Source of the DNA: Strigamia acuminata
Taxonomy: Eukaryota > Arthropoda > Chilopoda > Geophilomorpha > Linotaeniidae
Length of the DNA stretch: 64,000 nt
Reading direction: 5' to 3'
Assembly (NCBI GenBank): GCA_949358305.1
Contig: OX442314.1
Span: 54,815,369-54,879,368 of the forward strand
Each line of letters opens with the position of its first letter. Positions within the stretch are counted from its first letter, which is position 1. Position numbers and translations under genes: made by a program. Shown here in pieces: positions 41,729 to 52,962 of this stretch. The notes beneath the pieces are model-generated. The model searched no databases. It worked only from the letters and a program-made list of their open reading frames with translations, and had not been told where the DNA came from.

Positions 41729-42028
41729 ACAATTTATATCAATTTGTGTTTTATCAATATTATATCGATTAGAGTTTTATCATCAGTTTGGGTTATTTGG
41801 ATTTAGTATATTTAGTGATATAATTCATTTATTGGTTGATTTGGTGATTTGGGTTTGATTTGATTATGTGTTTGTTTGGTAAAAGTTTTGAATTTATTTG
41901 TGATCGCCTTAGGGCCTCAGAGTTTGTTGAGGGATGTTCTGCACCCTAGCTCAACCTTGAACTGGTGTGTGTCACCCCCTTGTAGACGTTAGGCAATAAA
42001 AGTCCGTAGTCTTCAGTCTGTCAGCCTG

Positions 42029-42643
42029 TGAGCATGTGTCTGCACCATCCGCACAGAACAAGATGCAGAAGCAACTAGACGTCGCTTCGTAGCTTCTCAA
42101 CTTCCGCAAATAATCCCCTATTCCACGTACGACAAACCAGAAAGCCAACTACGAGCACCCGCAGGTAGAAGAAAATCAGAAAAGGGAGATCAGAAATTTC
42201 AAGAAACATCCGAAAATCTACTAAAATGGCAGAATTTGCCACCAACATTGGAACCAGATGGCAGAAGATACCCAACACGTCCAAAAGCACCAGTTCCAGG
42301 AGTGAGGTCACGCTCGCAATCGCCTGTTTCAGTGAATAGACCAGAACCACGTGGGAGTACCAATATAAAGCGCGAGATGGCGCGAGATGGCGATACGAGC
42401 AAGGATAATCCAATTGGACAGCCCAAATCGAGTCCACCAAATTACGGAGACTCAAGTAGAGCAAGGAATAATCCTTTTATTACTCCTCCAAGAAACATGG
42501 ACCAAGACCACCGTCATATGACAGGAAATCCCCAAGCGTCGCAACAAGGAAATGCTGAATTCGAGCGACAACAAAGTCCCCGTCTCCATTATTACGTGAA
42601 GGTCCGGTCCCACCCACGACGACCAATCCCCAGATTGCCGTGA
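42029..42643 (+). CDS. Unknown Pro/Arg-rich open frame
   Basis: About 204 codons open without a convincing Met at the start; hydrophilic, rich in Pro, Arg, Ser and Gln (RRYPTRPKAPVP, RSRSQSPVSVNRPEP). A polyadenylation-like AATAAA follows at 42678. It resembles the disordered tail of a retroelement polyprotein or a nuclear protein, but no family motif is present. It may be an exon or a retroelement remnant. Confidence 0.35.
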
Positions 42644-42699
42644 GACGATCCGTCACATTTTTATTTTGTAGTATTTAAATAAAATTTTCCTGTTCTATG

Positions 42700-43006
42700 C
42701 ACAATTGCACGTTTGTTGACTCTGAATATCAATTTTAAGGGTTTTATGAACGTTTTATATCAGTTTTAAGGGTTTTTTGCACGTTTTATAACGGTTTTTG
42801 ATGGAAAATTGACATTTTGACCACCCGATTTTATTTAATTAGGTTTAATTAGTTGTGTTATTTTATTTAATTAGGTTTAATTAGTAATGTTACCGTGTGG
42901 ATGACATTACTATTGTTTTTACAACTGAACTGAGTGTGCTGCTTGTAGACGTTATACCATTCCATTCTCTTATTTTAAACTTACAATTCCAATTTATAGA
43001 TCCAAC
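42700..43006. other. Small tandem duplications, no gene
   Basis: TTTTAAGGGTTTTATGAACG/TTTTAAGGGTTTTTTGCACG and two copies of TTATTTAATTAGGTTTAATTAG. Nothing else recognised. Confidence 0.5.
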
Positions 43007-43630
43007 ATGGATCCGAACGCAAGGAGGTTGCAAAACCAAGTACGTCTTCGTCGAATTTTAAGAATGCAAGCCTGGTTCAGGTGCCATGTGGCTGAAGAAA
43101 GATTAACGTGGGAAGCCCAGGATTCTGCTTAACTCACTCAACTGAACTTGACCAAGTCGTAGGCAAGTTTTAGTCAACGTTGTGTCGGACGTTGCAGGAC
43201 AATTTTTCGACCACTATTTTCCAAACTATAACCCATTCCAATTTGAAGAAAATGCAGAAAAATCGACCGAACATGAACGTGCACACGCTCAAGCAGTATT
43301 TGAGTATTTGACAATCACAAAGATCGGAAATTGATAAGATTTGGGTATAATATCCGGAAACGCAACCCAGAATTCCGTTATGAGGCCTACCGAGCCTTCA
43401 GTTTCAAAAATGTAATTTTTAAAATTTTTTTTAAATTTGTTTAAATTTATGATTTAAATTTATTTATCTATTTCAATTTAGATTTAGTTTTCGTCAGCAG
43501 TTTCGCCAGAGCTACTAGAAAATCGTTATGCAAAATTTATAAACGGCAGCCTGCCACACCCTCCAAACCTGGAACCAAGACTTCTGCAGGCGATTTATCG
43601 CAGGAAAAAAGTCAAAAAATGTAACTTTGT
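43007..43630 (+). pseudogene. Unknown duplicated gene, copy 1
   Basis: ATG at 43007 opens 41 codons (MDPNARRLQNQVRLRRI, with WFRCHVAEE) to TAA 43130. A second coding-like stretch at about 43176-43336 (DVAGQFFDHYFPNYNPF, then acidic) and a third at 43480-43625 (ENRYAKFINGSLPHPP) are in different frames, consistent with small exons or frame breaks. The start region is repeated at 43996. No family was recognised; decayed gene is the cautious reading. Confidence 0.35.
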
Positions 43631-43939
43631 AAAAACTGTTAAAAACTTTTATTAATTATTTTTGTATTTCTTGATTCAATACTATTTGTTTTTTATTAAT
43701 TTTTTATTATAATATTTTAGTGTCATTAACCTTCATTTATATCTTTTAAATAATTGGGTTAGATTTGTTGTCACTCAACTCGGCTTTAGCTCCCTACTTT
43801 GGGATGCTGCTGAAGCCAATTAACTGATTTGTGTTGCTCCAATAGGAACTCTCTTTGTATATATTTTTAGACACAATAAAGTTTAACACCAGTGAATGTA
43901 CAAACTTTAAGGTGGCATTACATTTTAAATTTCCATTTC

Positions 43940-44120
43940 CATTCTATCCCATTATTTGAAACTCACAATTTCAATTCCAATTTTAAAGATCCAACATGGA
44001 CGCAAACACCCGTAAACAAAAGAATCAAGAGAGTCAATAGCGGATCTTAAGTACAAGCCGCTTTCATTTGTCAAGTCAATCGAGCAGTGTCATCTTGGGA
44101 GTGGGAAGATGCTGAAGAGT
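43940..44120 (+). pseudogene. Unknown duplicated gene, copy 2 (decayed)
   Basis: The segment around AGATCCAACATGGA (ATG 43996) and about 130 bases on match 42960-43130, but the frame meets a stop (TAG) after 13 codons. A degraded tandem relative of the gene at 43007. Confidence 0.5.
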
Positions 44121-44192
44121 TAAAATACATTTATTAATACATACTGTGGAAAGACCATTCAAGTGTCAATGTGTCATTTGTGTCTTATTTTG
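44118..44192 (+). pseudogene. Zinc-finger gene relic
   Basis: TACATTTATTAATACATACTG...GACCATTCAAGTGTCA...TCATTTGTGT...CTTATT matches a linker and finger start of the zinc-finger family (histidine end, linker, Cys pair), with an insertion that breaks the frame. It is a fourth, nearly erased member. Confidence 0.6.
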
Positions 44193-46747
44193 GGTTTTTT
44201 TTTTTTTTTTTGTTTACAACTTTTTCCCCTGCAGTCACTTGCAACTTGTCATTTTTGACACTTCAATATGGAGTTTCCTCCACGTGCATGCAAATGTGTG
44301 TATTATGCTTGATTCATTCAATTTAATATTATAATTATATCAAGATTAATATTTTTATTTTTAGCACTTGTATGATTCTATTATGGAAATAATATTTAGA
44401 AATGAAGGTTAATGGTGTAATTTAAAAACGTATAAAGAAAATTGGTATACTTTATACATTTTTAAATTTAGTACCAGGAAATCTGGATAGGTCGGGCCAC
44501 AGGAACGAATTTATACCGGCCACCGGGAAGTTCCGGGTATCCCACCCGGCCAGTCCAGCATTGAGGGTTTGTATCAGAAAGGCAATAGTAGAACAAGTTA
44601 CCGTTAAAAGATTTTACAATTGGCACAAACACAGGTCCCTAATCGGAGTCATGGAGTTTTTTAACTTCATAAAACACTGCCATTGGCTGAAATTATCACG
44701 AACAATATGAAGAAGTTGAAATTAAGAAATAATTTAACTTGATTGCAGTTGCCAAAGATGCTAGCTATTCTATGGATACCAAAAACAAGCACAGTCAGGA
44801 GAAATTGTGGAAATAGTCAAGAGAAAGAGATAAAAAGATTCCATTAAGAGACAATAAAAAGTTGGATATTAACCAAACTGAACACACAAGAAACGAAAAC
44901 AACTTTCCACCATGTTGTTGTTTTCCAACAGCAAAAACATTTTCTTGCATTTGTTAATCTTACGAGGATTTTTGCAACTCTGGAGAAAGTCATTTTGAAA
45001 AAAGTGAAAGCTTCTAAAGATTTACAAATATTTTAGTTTAACACTAGAACACCTAGTTTGGTCAAAATGACCCAATGGGTTTCCAATAGTGTTTTTTGAT
45101 GCTTTACATCATAAATCAGCAACGTGGCATTTATTGATTCAAAAGGCTTTGGCAAAGAAAGGACAAGGGCCGGATATCAAACACCTGGACACACAATAGT
45201 CCGTTATAAGTCAGTTTGGAGCCACATAGTTGAGAGAATTTTTTTTCAAATGGAAATATTTCTTATTTTTATGTTATATAGGTTATAGTGAAAAACAATT
45301 CATTCTCAATGAATAGGGGATTTTTGCCTAGTTCACACTTGAACTACTTATGTAGAAGTTGTGCACTTTAAAAGAGCGCCGCACTAGAGGGGGTGCAGGG
45401 GGTGCAGTCCGACAGCCATGAGACAAAATATTGTGGGCGCAAGTTCGGGGCCTCGAAAAATCGAAGTTTCAGAGTACAACTAAAAAAAATCGAGTTGGGG
45501 GGAAGGAAGGCAGCATAAAAGTTACTGCAGAAAGGCAGCTTACATGCCAGCAGCGGTCCGGGCAACTGGGCTTTGAAAACAAAGTGAACAGCACAAATTT
45601 CAAGCTGTTCATTTTCACAATGGCAAGCACGAGTTCAATTGGGAAATACACAATTAATAACGAAACACCCAAACCAATAACAAAATCAACCATCCAATCA
45701 AATTTAGTTGTAAAAAATTAATAAAATTCTAAAATGTTTAAACAAAAGTAATAGGTGAATGCAACAAACAAACAGTCCCTCAACATCCTCCCAAAATTAA
45801 AGAAAAAACTGGTGCCACCAAGAACAACTCCACATCTTCACGTGGACCAAGTTGCAAAGTGGAAAACAGTTGAAACAATTGACGAGGAAATTTGAAAAAT
45901 TGGAGTCACGTTTGTGACGAAATTTTGACAGAAAATAAAAAAAAACCAAGCTACTGTGGAGACCATGTCAAACGAATTGACCGTGTTGTTGTGGTCATGT
46001 GAAGACGACGTTCTGGGGCTCTTTTCGTCTCCACTGCGGGTCTGCTTCGCCCAGAATTGCTCAAGTTGATGTTGGCGAAGAACGTGACAGTGTGGCCCTG
46101 TGGCTCGGAAGGAGAGATTGGATTTTCGGCAAAATTGTCGGACTGTAATAAACACTAAGCAGCAAACCTAATGGTTGTCTAATCATTCTCACAATCATTA
46201 AATTGAGTTTGAAAAATAAGTCACCAGCAGACAAAAGAAAAAAGGATATTTCCTAAACCCATTGCATACTCGAGTCACGATCAATTCAAATTAAGAAAGA
46301 ATAGACCCGAAATGGAATCTAAACACGGAATCCAAACACGGAATAGGCCCAATGGAATCCAAACATGGAATCCAGACCTTTTCAAAACATGAAAAAATTA
46401 GGAAATATTAAATAAAATCAAACCATTGTCGTGACCCAAAATCCAATTGAAATCCAGTTCCTTGGTTATGGTATGCAAAGAAAATTGTGAAAAATAAGAA
46501 CCGAAAACGCACGAATCCGTGATAGAACACAGCGAATGAAAACGACGCGCAAAATGGACGGCACAACACTGTTGCTATGCATCTCTATGGGATCGCGCTG
46601 CTCGTGCTCAGATAGTTAGTTAATAACAATTGTTCTCGCCAGAGCGACACCGCATAGTAAAAATCCCGTGTTAAAATTGTATTGAACTCGTAATACCCGC
46701 ATCCGGACATCTTGATTAAACTGTTCTTCATTATGCACAACAAAAAT
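44193..46747. other. No confident gene
   Basis: AT-rich DNA with short frames. 45431-45721 is open for 96 codons on the plus strand (basic, then Ser/Thr-rich from an ATG at 45619) but matches nothing known. 46310-46375 repeats AAACACGGAATCC and AATGGAATCC units. Confidence 0.3.
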
Positions 46748-47758
46748 TTATTCAGTCTGTTGACGCGTTGGCACACAATCCGACGTTAATCCACGGCAGT
46801 TGTCTAATCTCTTACGTTTTTCAAAATGATCTTTTACCCTACGGTACACATTCATGTACAACTGTTTAGCACTGAGTTGTTTGACTTGCACGCTCAAATC
46901 GTCGCTCAATTTCTCCACGATCTTTCTAATTTCCGCAACACTCACTACTGGCTGAGTTTCTTCTTGAATTAACTCTTCGTAATAATCTTTCGTTAAGTTG
47001 ACCAAATGAATGGACACTTCTGCCGTGACTTTGACGCGTGGTTTCCCCAAACAACTGTCATCAAAACTGGATTCTTCCTCTTCTTCCGTGTCGGATTCGA
47101 AATCCATTCCTTGCTGATTGTGGAAATACATCCACTTACCAACGGGCAAAAGAGTTTCTTTATTACTGCCAGGATGCGTCGCATCCAAGTGCTTTTCAAG
47201 GTACATTCCTTGCCATCTACACAGTGGACAACAAGATGGCGGTGGTGGCAATGAACTACCACAACTGATCTCGTCCACCGGGTCTAAGCAATCTGTAGAA
47301 ATCTCCTCTTCTAATGGCTTTTGAGCGTGTATGTCGTCGACCAGTAGTGTGTCTCGCTCTTCTTCGGTTGTTTCCAAAGCTGATGACACTATTCCCTTTA
47401 ATTTATCCAAAACTTGACGCAATTGTATTTTTCTTGTCGCTTGGAAGGGCGAAGAATCCAACTTCCATTCCTCGTCCCAGGGGCGTGATACTTCCGTTGC
47501 CAAATTAGGCTCCAATTCTTTGTGGCTTGGCCTCTGCTTGGTGCCTGCGCAGTTGAAGCAAGGCAATAGCCCTGTCCGCTGCACATGGTGCACCTGTCCC
47601 ACAGAATTCGCGCTCGTTTTGGCAAACTTTCGACAGTCTCGTCGTTGGATTGTTTTCGCATCCTTGTGGTCATGTTGCTGCTGAGGTCGCGCCAATGTGG
47701 CATGTCTCCATAGTGTCTGGATGGTTTGTTTAATTATATATTCAGGACGAAGGATCAT
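46748..47758 (-). CDS. Hypothetical protein with Cys-rich motifs, 336 residues
   Basis: Long intact frame from ATG 47758. The C-terminal two thirds look like a real protein: an acidic middle, a zinc-like CCPLCRWQG...H...H motif at about 180-197, and a Lys/Glu-rich helical tail with a coiled-coil look. Near residue 60 another frame reads DRCTMCSGQGY and this alternative is the one shared with 36193-36275; joining it to PCFNC of the main frame would give a C-x2-C / C-x2-C zinc ribbon. So either the first 60 residues are out of frame because of a one-base change, or a small intron was missed. Transposase-like zinc ribbons are one possibility. Not recognised otherwise. Confidence 0.5.
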   Translation of the reverse strand: MILRPEYIIKQTIQTLWRHATLARPQQQHDHKDAKTIQRRDCRKFAKTSANSVGQVHHVQRTGLLPCFNCAGTKQRPSHKELEPNLATEVSRPWDEEWKLDSSPFQATRKIQLRQVLDKLKGIVSSALETTEEERDTLLVDDIHAQKPLEEEISTDCLDPVDEISCGSSLPPPPSCCPLCRWQGMYLEKHLDATHPGSNKETLLPVGKWMYFHNQQGMDFESDTEEEEESSFDDSCLGKPRVKVTAEVSIHLVNLTKDYYEELIQEETQPVVSVAEIRKIVEKLSDDLSVQVKQLSAKQLYMNVYRRVKDHFEKRKRLDNCRGLTSDCVPTRQQTE

Positions 47759-49169
47759 ATTAGGTGCGTGTGCAGGGGATTGGACGTTTGATGTACGTCA
47801 CCGTCATAATAATGTCAAAAATAATTTATTTGTGATTAGAAAATTTCCAGAAGTTATTTAAAATCAATAATTCTGCTGGCCGAAAAAAGTTTGTAGAAAA
47901 CCTTTTTTTCCCTGTACGATTGTGCGGAGTTTTTGTATGTATAGACAGAAAACTTTTTAAAGCCAAATTTGCGGTTAGCAATTACCACAATAAATTCATT
48001 TTTGAAGATTCAAATTTGGCGCCATCTTTTGCCCAAAATTGATAGAGCGACGGGATTGGCCGATTGTTTCGATTGCGGCGATTGATGGCGCCATCTTACG
48101 GCGCTGGTATGTGTTTAATATTGATCTTTATTTTAATATCGTTGGATGGAGTTTATTTTGTAAGTTTCTGTGAATTTGGAGTTTTTCTTTTCTTTTTTCA
48201 AATTTTCTTTGTTTTATTTTATTTCGGTATCTTACCAGTGTTTTGCTCCCGCGCAGAATAGATCGCGTCATAATCAAGCAGCTTTGACGTCACATCATTT
48301 CCGGTCGATGGTCACGGCGGAGCATTCGTCTCGCTCGTTGTTTTACGATCGTCTCTCCTCGAATCTTTTTTAATTTGATGCCATCCAAAACTCTTTTTGC
48401 TGAAATCCGCTCGGTATGTCATCGAGTAATTATCAGGCGATGGATGGTGGTGTTTGGTTTTCAATTTGTGGGTTTTTTTTTCCATTTTCACGTTCCGTGG
48501 TGGCTAAGCCTATTTGGAGTGTTCGTAAATATACTTGGCTTTGATTTAGATTCAGTTGTACGAGATGAATGGCTTTACTTCTTTTAAATTATTTATTACC
48601 TTGGTTGTCGAATTTCGGAGCTTCATCTTTATTTCATTTCGAATTTCGTAGTTACATACATATCTATTTCATTTCTAATTTCTCATTTCTCATGTATTTA
48701 TTTGTAGGCCTATAATTGTTAGCTGGCTTTTAGTTTTTATGCAGCAACATTGACCCCTCGCTGTCTAAACATGCAGCACTGAGTTTGAATTGTGACAAGA
48801 TCTAAGTGCACTAATAATTTTGGTCTTGTTAGCCTGCATTCCGACGAATGTAGCATTTTCCAAAGTGCAGACGTAGTGCATCTGCATGAGCAATTTTTCA
48901 AATTTGTTCATTTTTGCTATGTCATTGTGAATGATGGCAAAAGTAGCATTCGTCGCACTTGTTTCCCATATAAAGGTCTTTTTGGACTTTGCAGATGTTT
49001 TCTGAATTCTAATATATTCTCAGAAATTAATTTTTTCTGTCGGTTCAGATGAGAAAAACTACTAATTCTAATAATTCTGACAAGTGAAAAAGGTCCCTAT
49101 AACTAATCAGTACCTTAAATATTTCGGTATTTGTTATACCGTCACATTTGTTCTGTCAATGTGGGAGAT
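47759..49169. other. No confident gene
   Basis: A GC-richer patch at 48040-48110 (ATGGCGCCATC...GCTG|GTATGT) resembles a short first exon, and 48239-48373 has a second open stretch after a CAG, but the phases do not join without a stop. The rest is T-rich with no coding signal. Confidence 0.3.
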
Positions 49170-49658
49170 TTAAAAAGCAGAAATTTTAAAATTACAATTT
49201 GTACACATTGATTGTTGATGAAATACAACCATCGAAGTTCCTCCTAATTCATCTCCTTCCAGAGCGTTGTAGATTGTCTGCATTACCGCGATTAGATCTG
49301 GTGGAAATAGTGTCTCTTTCTCTTCCTGTGTAGGGTTTTTGAAAAATGTCTCACCATTCTTTCTATTATTTTGCCTTTGGTTTTCTCTTCCAGCCGCTCG
49401 CATAACTGCAGCCACTCGGATTGCTCCGGCTGCTGTCTCTGCCACTCTCTCGGGCAGTTGTTCTAGCGGTTGTTCAGCAGCAGCAAGAGCGTCTCGTCTG
49501 TTTAGTGAATGGAGACCCTTTTTTGACAAGATTTTAACTGGAACAAATGCATCCAAATCGGAACTACAAAAAGCATAGATCCAACGTTGTCCTATTGGTT
49601 GAGTCGTCTCACTGGTGTTGAGTTGGTTAGTTTTGTAAGGTGCAGACCATCCTGGCAT
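49170..49658 (-). CDS. Hypothetical protein, 162 residues
   Basis: Single open frame from ATG 49658 with ordinary composition: a polar start with aromatic residues (QRWIYAFCSSDLDAFVP), an Ala/Glu-rich helical middle (RRDALAAAEQPLEQLPE) and an Asn/Arg-rich segment. No signal peptide, membrane segment or family motif. It may be a host gene or a retroelement-derived (Gag-like) remnant; DNA around it is non-coding for over 500 bases on each side. Confidence 0.45.
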   Translation of the reverse strand: MPGWSAPYKTNQLNTSETTQPIGQRWIYAFCSSDLDAFVPVKILSKKGLHSLNRRDALAAAEQPLEQLPERVAETAAGAIRVAAVMRAAGRENQRQNNRKNGETFFKNPTQEEKETLFPPDLIAVMQTIYNALEGDELGGTSMVVFHQQSMCTNCNFKISAF

Positions 49659-49679
49659 GGAGTCGCATGTGAAAACTGC

Positions 49680-50260
49680 ACGTTGAGGGGTTTAATTTTA
49701 TTTTATCCCGTTCTTAGCATGATCAAACATTCTTTTGCAAAATAATAAAACTAATCGCTGTTAATTTCTTTTTATTGGCCGATTTAATGCAAACTGTTAT
49801 TTGGTCGATTCCCACCGAACAAACACGTATTTTCTTAAGACATTCTTGAACGAAATCTGGGTGCGTGTCGGTGTTGGAAAGCAGTTGTTGACCAATAAAA
49901 CATTGATTAGGGCATTATAGGTTAGATTTAGATTCCCAATAGTGACTTGCATCTAAAGTGAACTTTAATAAATAACTTACATGTCTGTTGACGTGCGAGA
50001 GCCTACCCTTTCTTCGTGAAGGTATCCGCAAACGAAACTTGTATATTGGTTATAACAATTTATATTTACTTTTCACAAATTTTATTGAAATTGTATGTTT
50101 CAAATAATGGGATGGAATGTGTAAATTCTACAAACAGCACACTCAATCAAGGCAGGATGTTGCATGGCCACGACAGCTGTTTGTTGGGCCGCTATGGAAA
50201 GAAGGATTTCATACAAAATTGACCTTAACAAAGAATTATTTTCGGTGCATTTGACTTGGT
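49680..50260. other. No gene recognised
   Basis: AT-rich DNA between two minus-strand genes; it should contain the promoter of the 49658 frame's gene. No core element is clear. Confidence 0.35.
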
Positions 50261-50658
50261 CTAAGCGGAATCACTGGGGGATTCACTGTGGGCAGAATCT
50301 ATATCCATCTCAGTATTCGATTTGACGTTCAAGGTTACCGGAACTTTTTCAATTCCCTTGAGCTCGATCGCAGTTTTATTCACCTTCTATAAAAATTAGA
50401 AGAAATATGTAGTTATAAATTGTTTTTTAATTACTTTTCTTGTTCTTACTGTGAATGAGATTATTCGGTTGCACTCTGGGTGGGGACAAAGGACTACCAA
50501 CACCAGACCAAAATAAATGATACGGAGTACAATTAAAACAGATATTAATATAATATAAATGCCAGATATATAGTGTTTTTCTAAAATTCTGACTAGGATA
50601 GAATAAATTACTAAACCAAAATAATACTTGTAGAACAATAGGGCATACAATGGCATAC
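50261..50658 (-). CDS. Small membrane protein, two exons seen
   Basis: Exon 50450-50658 (ATG at 50656) and exon 50261-50386, joined by a 63-base GT-AG intron; 110 residues if the ATG is the start. It has two strongly hydrophobic segments (about 5-22 and 31-57), a short Cys-containing loop (CPHPEC) and an acidic, Ser-rich cytosolic-type tail ending SPSDSA. A splice acceptor (TTTCCAG) directly precedes the first exon, so 5' exons may exist outside the part recognised. No family was recognised. Confidence 0.5.
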
Positions 50659-50813
50659 CTGGAAACGCAAAACAGATACAACCAAATACTCAAACACACT
50701 AGAAAACATTACTGTTTTTCAACACTCCGCCTTGTTTGACTATTTGGTTACATGTCCCAATTGGGTTTACGAAACTAAACAATCACTGTCCTTTTGATTA
50801 ATAAATCTTTTAT

Positions 50814-51235
50814 TTAGATTTTATGCCATCTCATGAAATCAGATGGATTCTTCTGCTCAATCATAGTTGATGCCCGTTGTGGTTGTTCATCAGATTTGAA
50901 ACAAAACAGTTCCTTGTATGGGTAAGCAAACAAAACTGTCCTATTATCTTGTGTCCTCACTGTACATCCACTCTCAGTGAAGGACACTCGAAAACCTGAT
51001 TCCACTATTCTACTCACTGATATTCAGTTTCCTTACAGTAATGGTGTGTAACTGACATCATTTAAATCGATGGTTTTCATCACATTCTCAACTTTAATCC
51101 GAAACCGGATTGTGCTTATCCCAGCAGATTCTACTGCCCTTCCATCAGCCAATATGACTCTTCACTTAACAGAAGTGTCCAAAAATATTATAGAAATCTT
51201 TCTTACTTAACATATGGTTCGTAGCACCTGAGCAT
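50814..51235 (-). pseudogene. Copia protease/pre-integrase remnant
   Basis: Read on the minus strand in pieces: HMLSKKDFYNIFGHF (after the missing catalytic D-S-G), ADGRAVESAGI, a DVSYTP-type segment with a stop, then SVSRIVESGFRVSFTESGC. This is the order of the Copia protease C-terminal half. Stops and frameshifts break it. It is a third Copia lineage in the window. Confidence 0.65.
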
Positions 51236-51799
51236 CTTGTGAATGGGAATATGTAGACCGAACAAAATCTTAACGATTAATAGTTTTAACTCTTAAAACA
51301 CATTAATTAAAACATTGTCACCAAAACGAACGAAATACATAATAATATCTTACAGCAGTTCATTTAACATGGGTCTTTGAGCCGCGTCGGGTTTAGCCAC
51401 TAGCGAAGGGAGACAATTAATTAATTCTTCTTACTCGCATTGCAGGTGGTAGGCGGAAAAATGTTCGGTTGTGAATCGTAGAAACTCACTTCGTAGACGT
51501 CCTTTTTGAACATCTTGTTCAATTTTGCGGTGTACGTAAACTATGCCAGAGTCCTTTGTAGTCAATATATTGATTGAAATGAGAATATTCGACATGGAGC
51601 ATTATCTATTCGAGAGTTTCAGAACTTTATTGGATGAGGAAATTCACTTGGTTATTGCTAGTCCAAAATATATTTCAATTCACGATTGTTTTAACCGGAA
51701 AGTGCAAAGCCCTCAAAATCGTGGGTAATATCTACTAAAATTTCGCTGGAATTAGTCACTTCTTAATTTCTTCTGTCTTTTTCCACGCATGATGCGTGG
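51236..51799. other. No gene recognised
   Basis: AT-rich DNA between the Copia relic and the zinc-finger block; a 61-codon frame at 51543-51728 has no recognised features. Confidence 0.3.
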
Positions 51800-52152
51800 G
51801 TGACGGTTAGTAGGACTTACACATTAACGGTTGTCTCATCTGTCTATTTACACTTCACGGCAATGCACGGCATCTCCAAATCAGTCGAGCCAATTCATGT
51901 GCACATTTAAAATAAATAGCCTTAGTTATGTAATTTAAATCGTCTGTAATGTACGGATTCTTTCAAACATTTTTCGAAATCAATCATCTCAATTTCAAAT
52001 ATTCAAACTTTCTATAACAAACCGAATTATTTCTTTCCATGAATTCAATTTTTTGATATTTATTAGATGACTACCGTTGGGTCCACACGACTTTTGAATG
52101 ATTCATTCATTCATTGCACGACGAACGCATAAACGACGTATTTGCATAGTGG

Positions 52153-52159
52153 TATAAAA
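52153..52159 (+). promoter_or_regulatory. TATA box of zinc-finger gene 3
   Basis: TATAAAA 82 bases before the ATG; the start region reads CTTCAATTCC, one base off the other copies. Confidence 0.65.
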
Positions 52160-52234
52160 AGACAAATTTCTCTCTTCAATTCCAACAAAGGCGTTGCAAA
52201 CCCGAACCACCACACGTCACATTTATACATTGAA

Positions 52235-52962
52235 ATGGCGGAAATGAATGAAAACGTAGAAATGCACGATTTATTCGACGACGAAGAAAGTCTTGTTGAG
52301 GACGGCAACCATGTCGATTCGCAGCCGGGAGAATTCAGAGCCCCGGCGAGAGAAATTGAAGAGGAAACTGCCAAATTGAAGCAACAGCAAATGGACATTG
52401 AACTGCTGTTAAATCGTGGCGGATCTTCCGGTTCGCAATCGCCGTTAATAGACGCGGCAAAGTCGGATTTGTGTTGCAATCTGTGTGATTATTCGTCTCC
52501 ATATTATTCGCGATTGAAACAACACATGCACACAGCACCGATGAAAAGCCCTTCACATGTGATTTTTGTGCTTTTTCCAGCAATCACAGAGGGCATTTAA
52601 AAACACATTTATTAACACATACTGGCGAAAAACCATTTAAGTGCCATTTGTGTGCTTATTCTTGTGCTTCAGGTTGGAATTTAAAAACTCATTTGTTAAT
52701 ACATGCTGGGAAAAAACCATTCAAGTGCCATTTGTGTGCTTATTCTTGTGTTCAAAGTGGGACTTTAAAAATACATTTATTAACCCATACTGGACAAAAA
52801 CCATTCAAGTGCCATTTGTGTGCTTATTCCTGCTCTCAAAGTGGGTCTTTAAAAGCACATTTATTAAGGCATACTGGAGAAAAACCATTCAAGTGCCATT
52901 TGTGTGCTTATTCTTGTGTTGAAAGTGGGGCATTAAAAAAACATAACTTGAAAAAACATTAA
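52235..52962 (+). pseudogene. C2H2 zinc-finger gene 3, frameshifted
   Basis: Paralogue of genes 1 and 2. The start at 52235 is fixed by the conserved promoter. The acidic N-terminal region and the start of finger 1 (CNLCDYSSPYYSRLKQHM) are intact; then about 52530-52545 has one base fewer than the other copies, and the frame ends at 52600. Five further fingers continue in the +1 frame to 52962, ending HNLKKH like gene 1. Without the shift it would be a six-finger protein. Little other damage is seen, so the loss is recent, or this is an assembly error. Confidence 0.85.
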
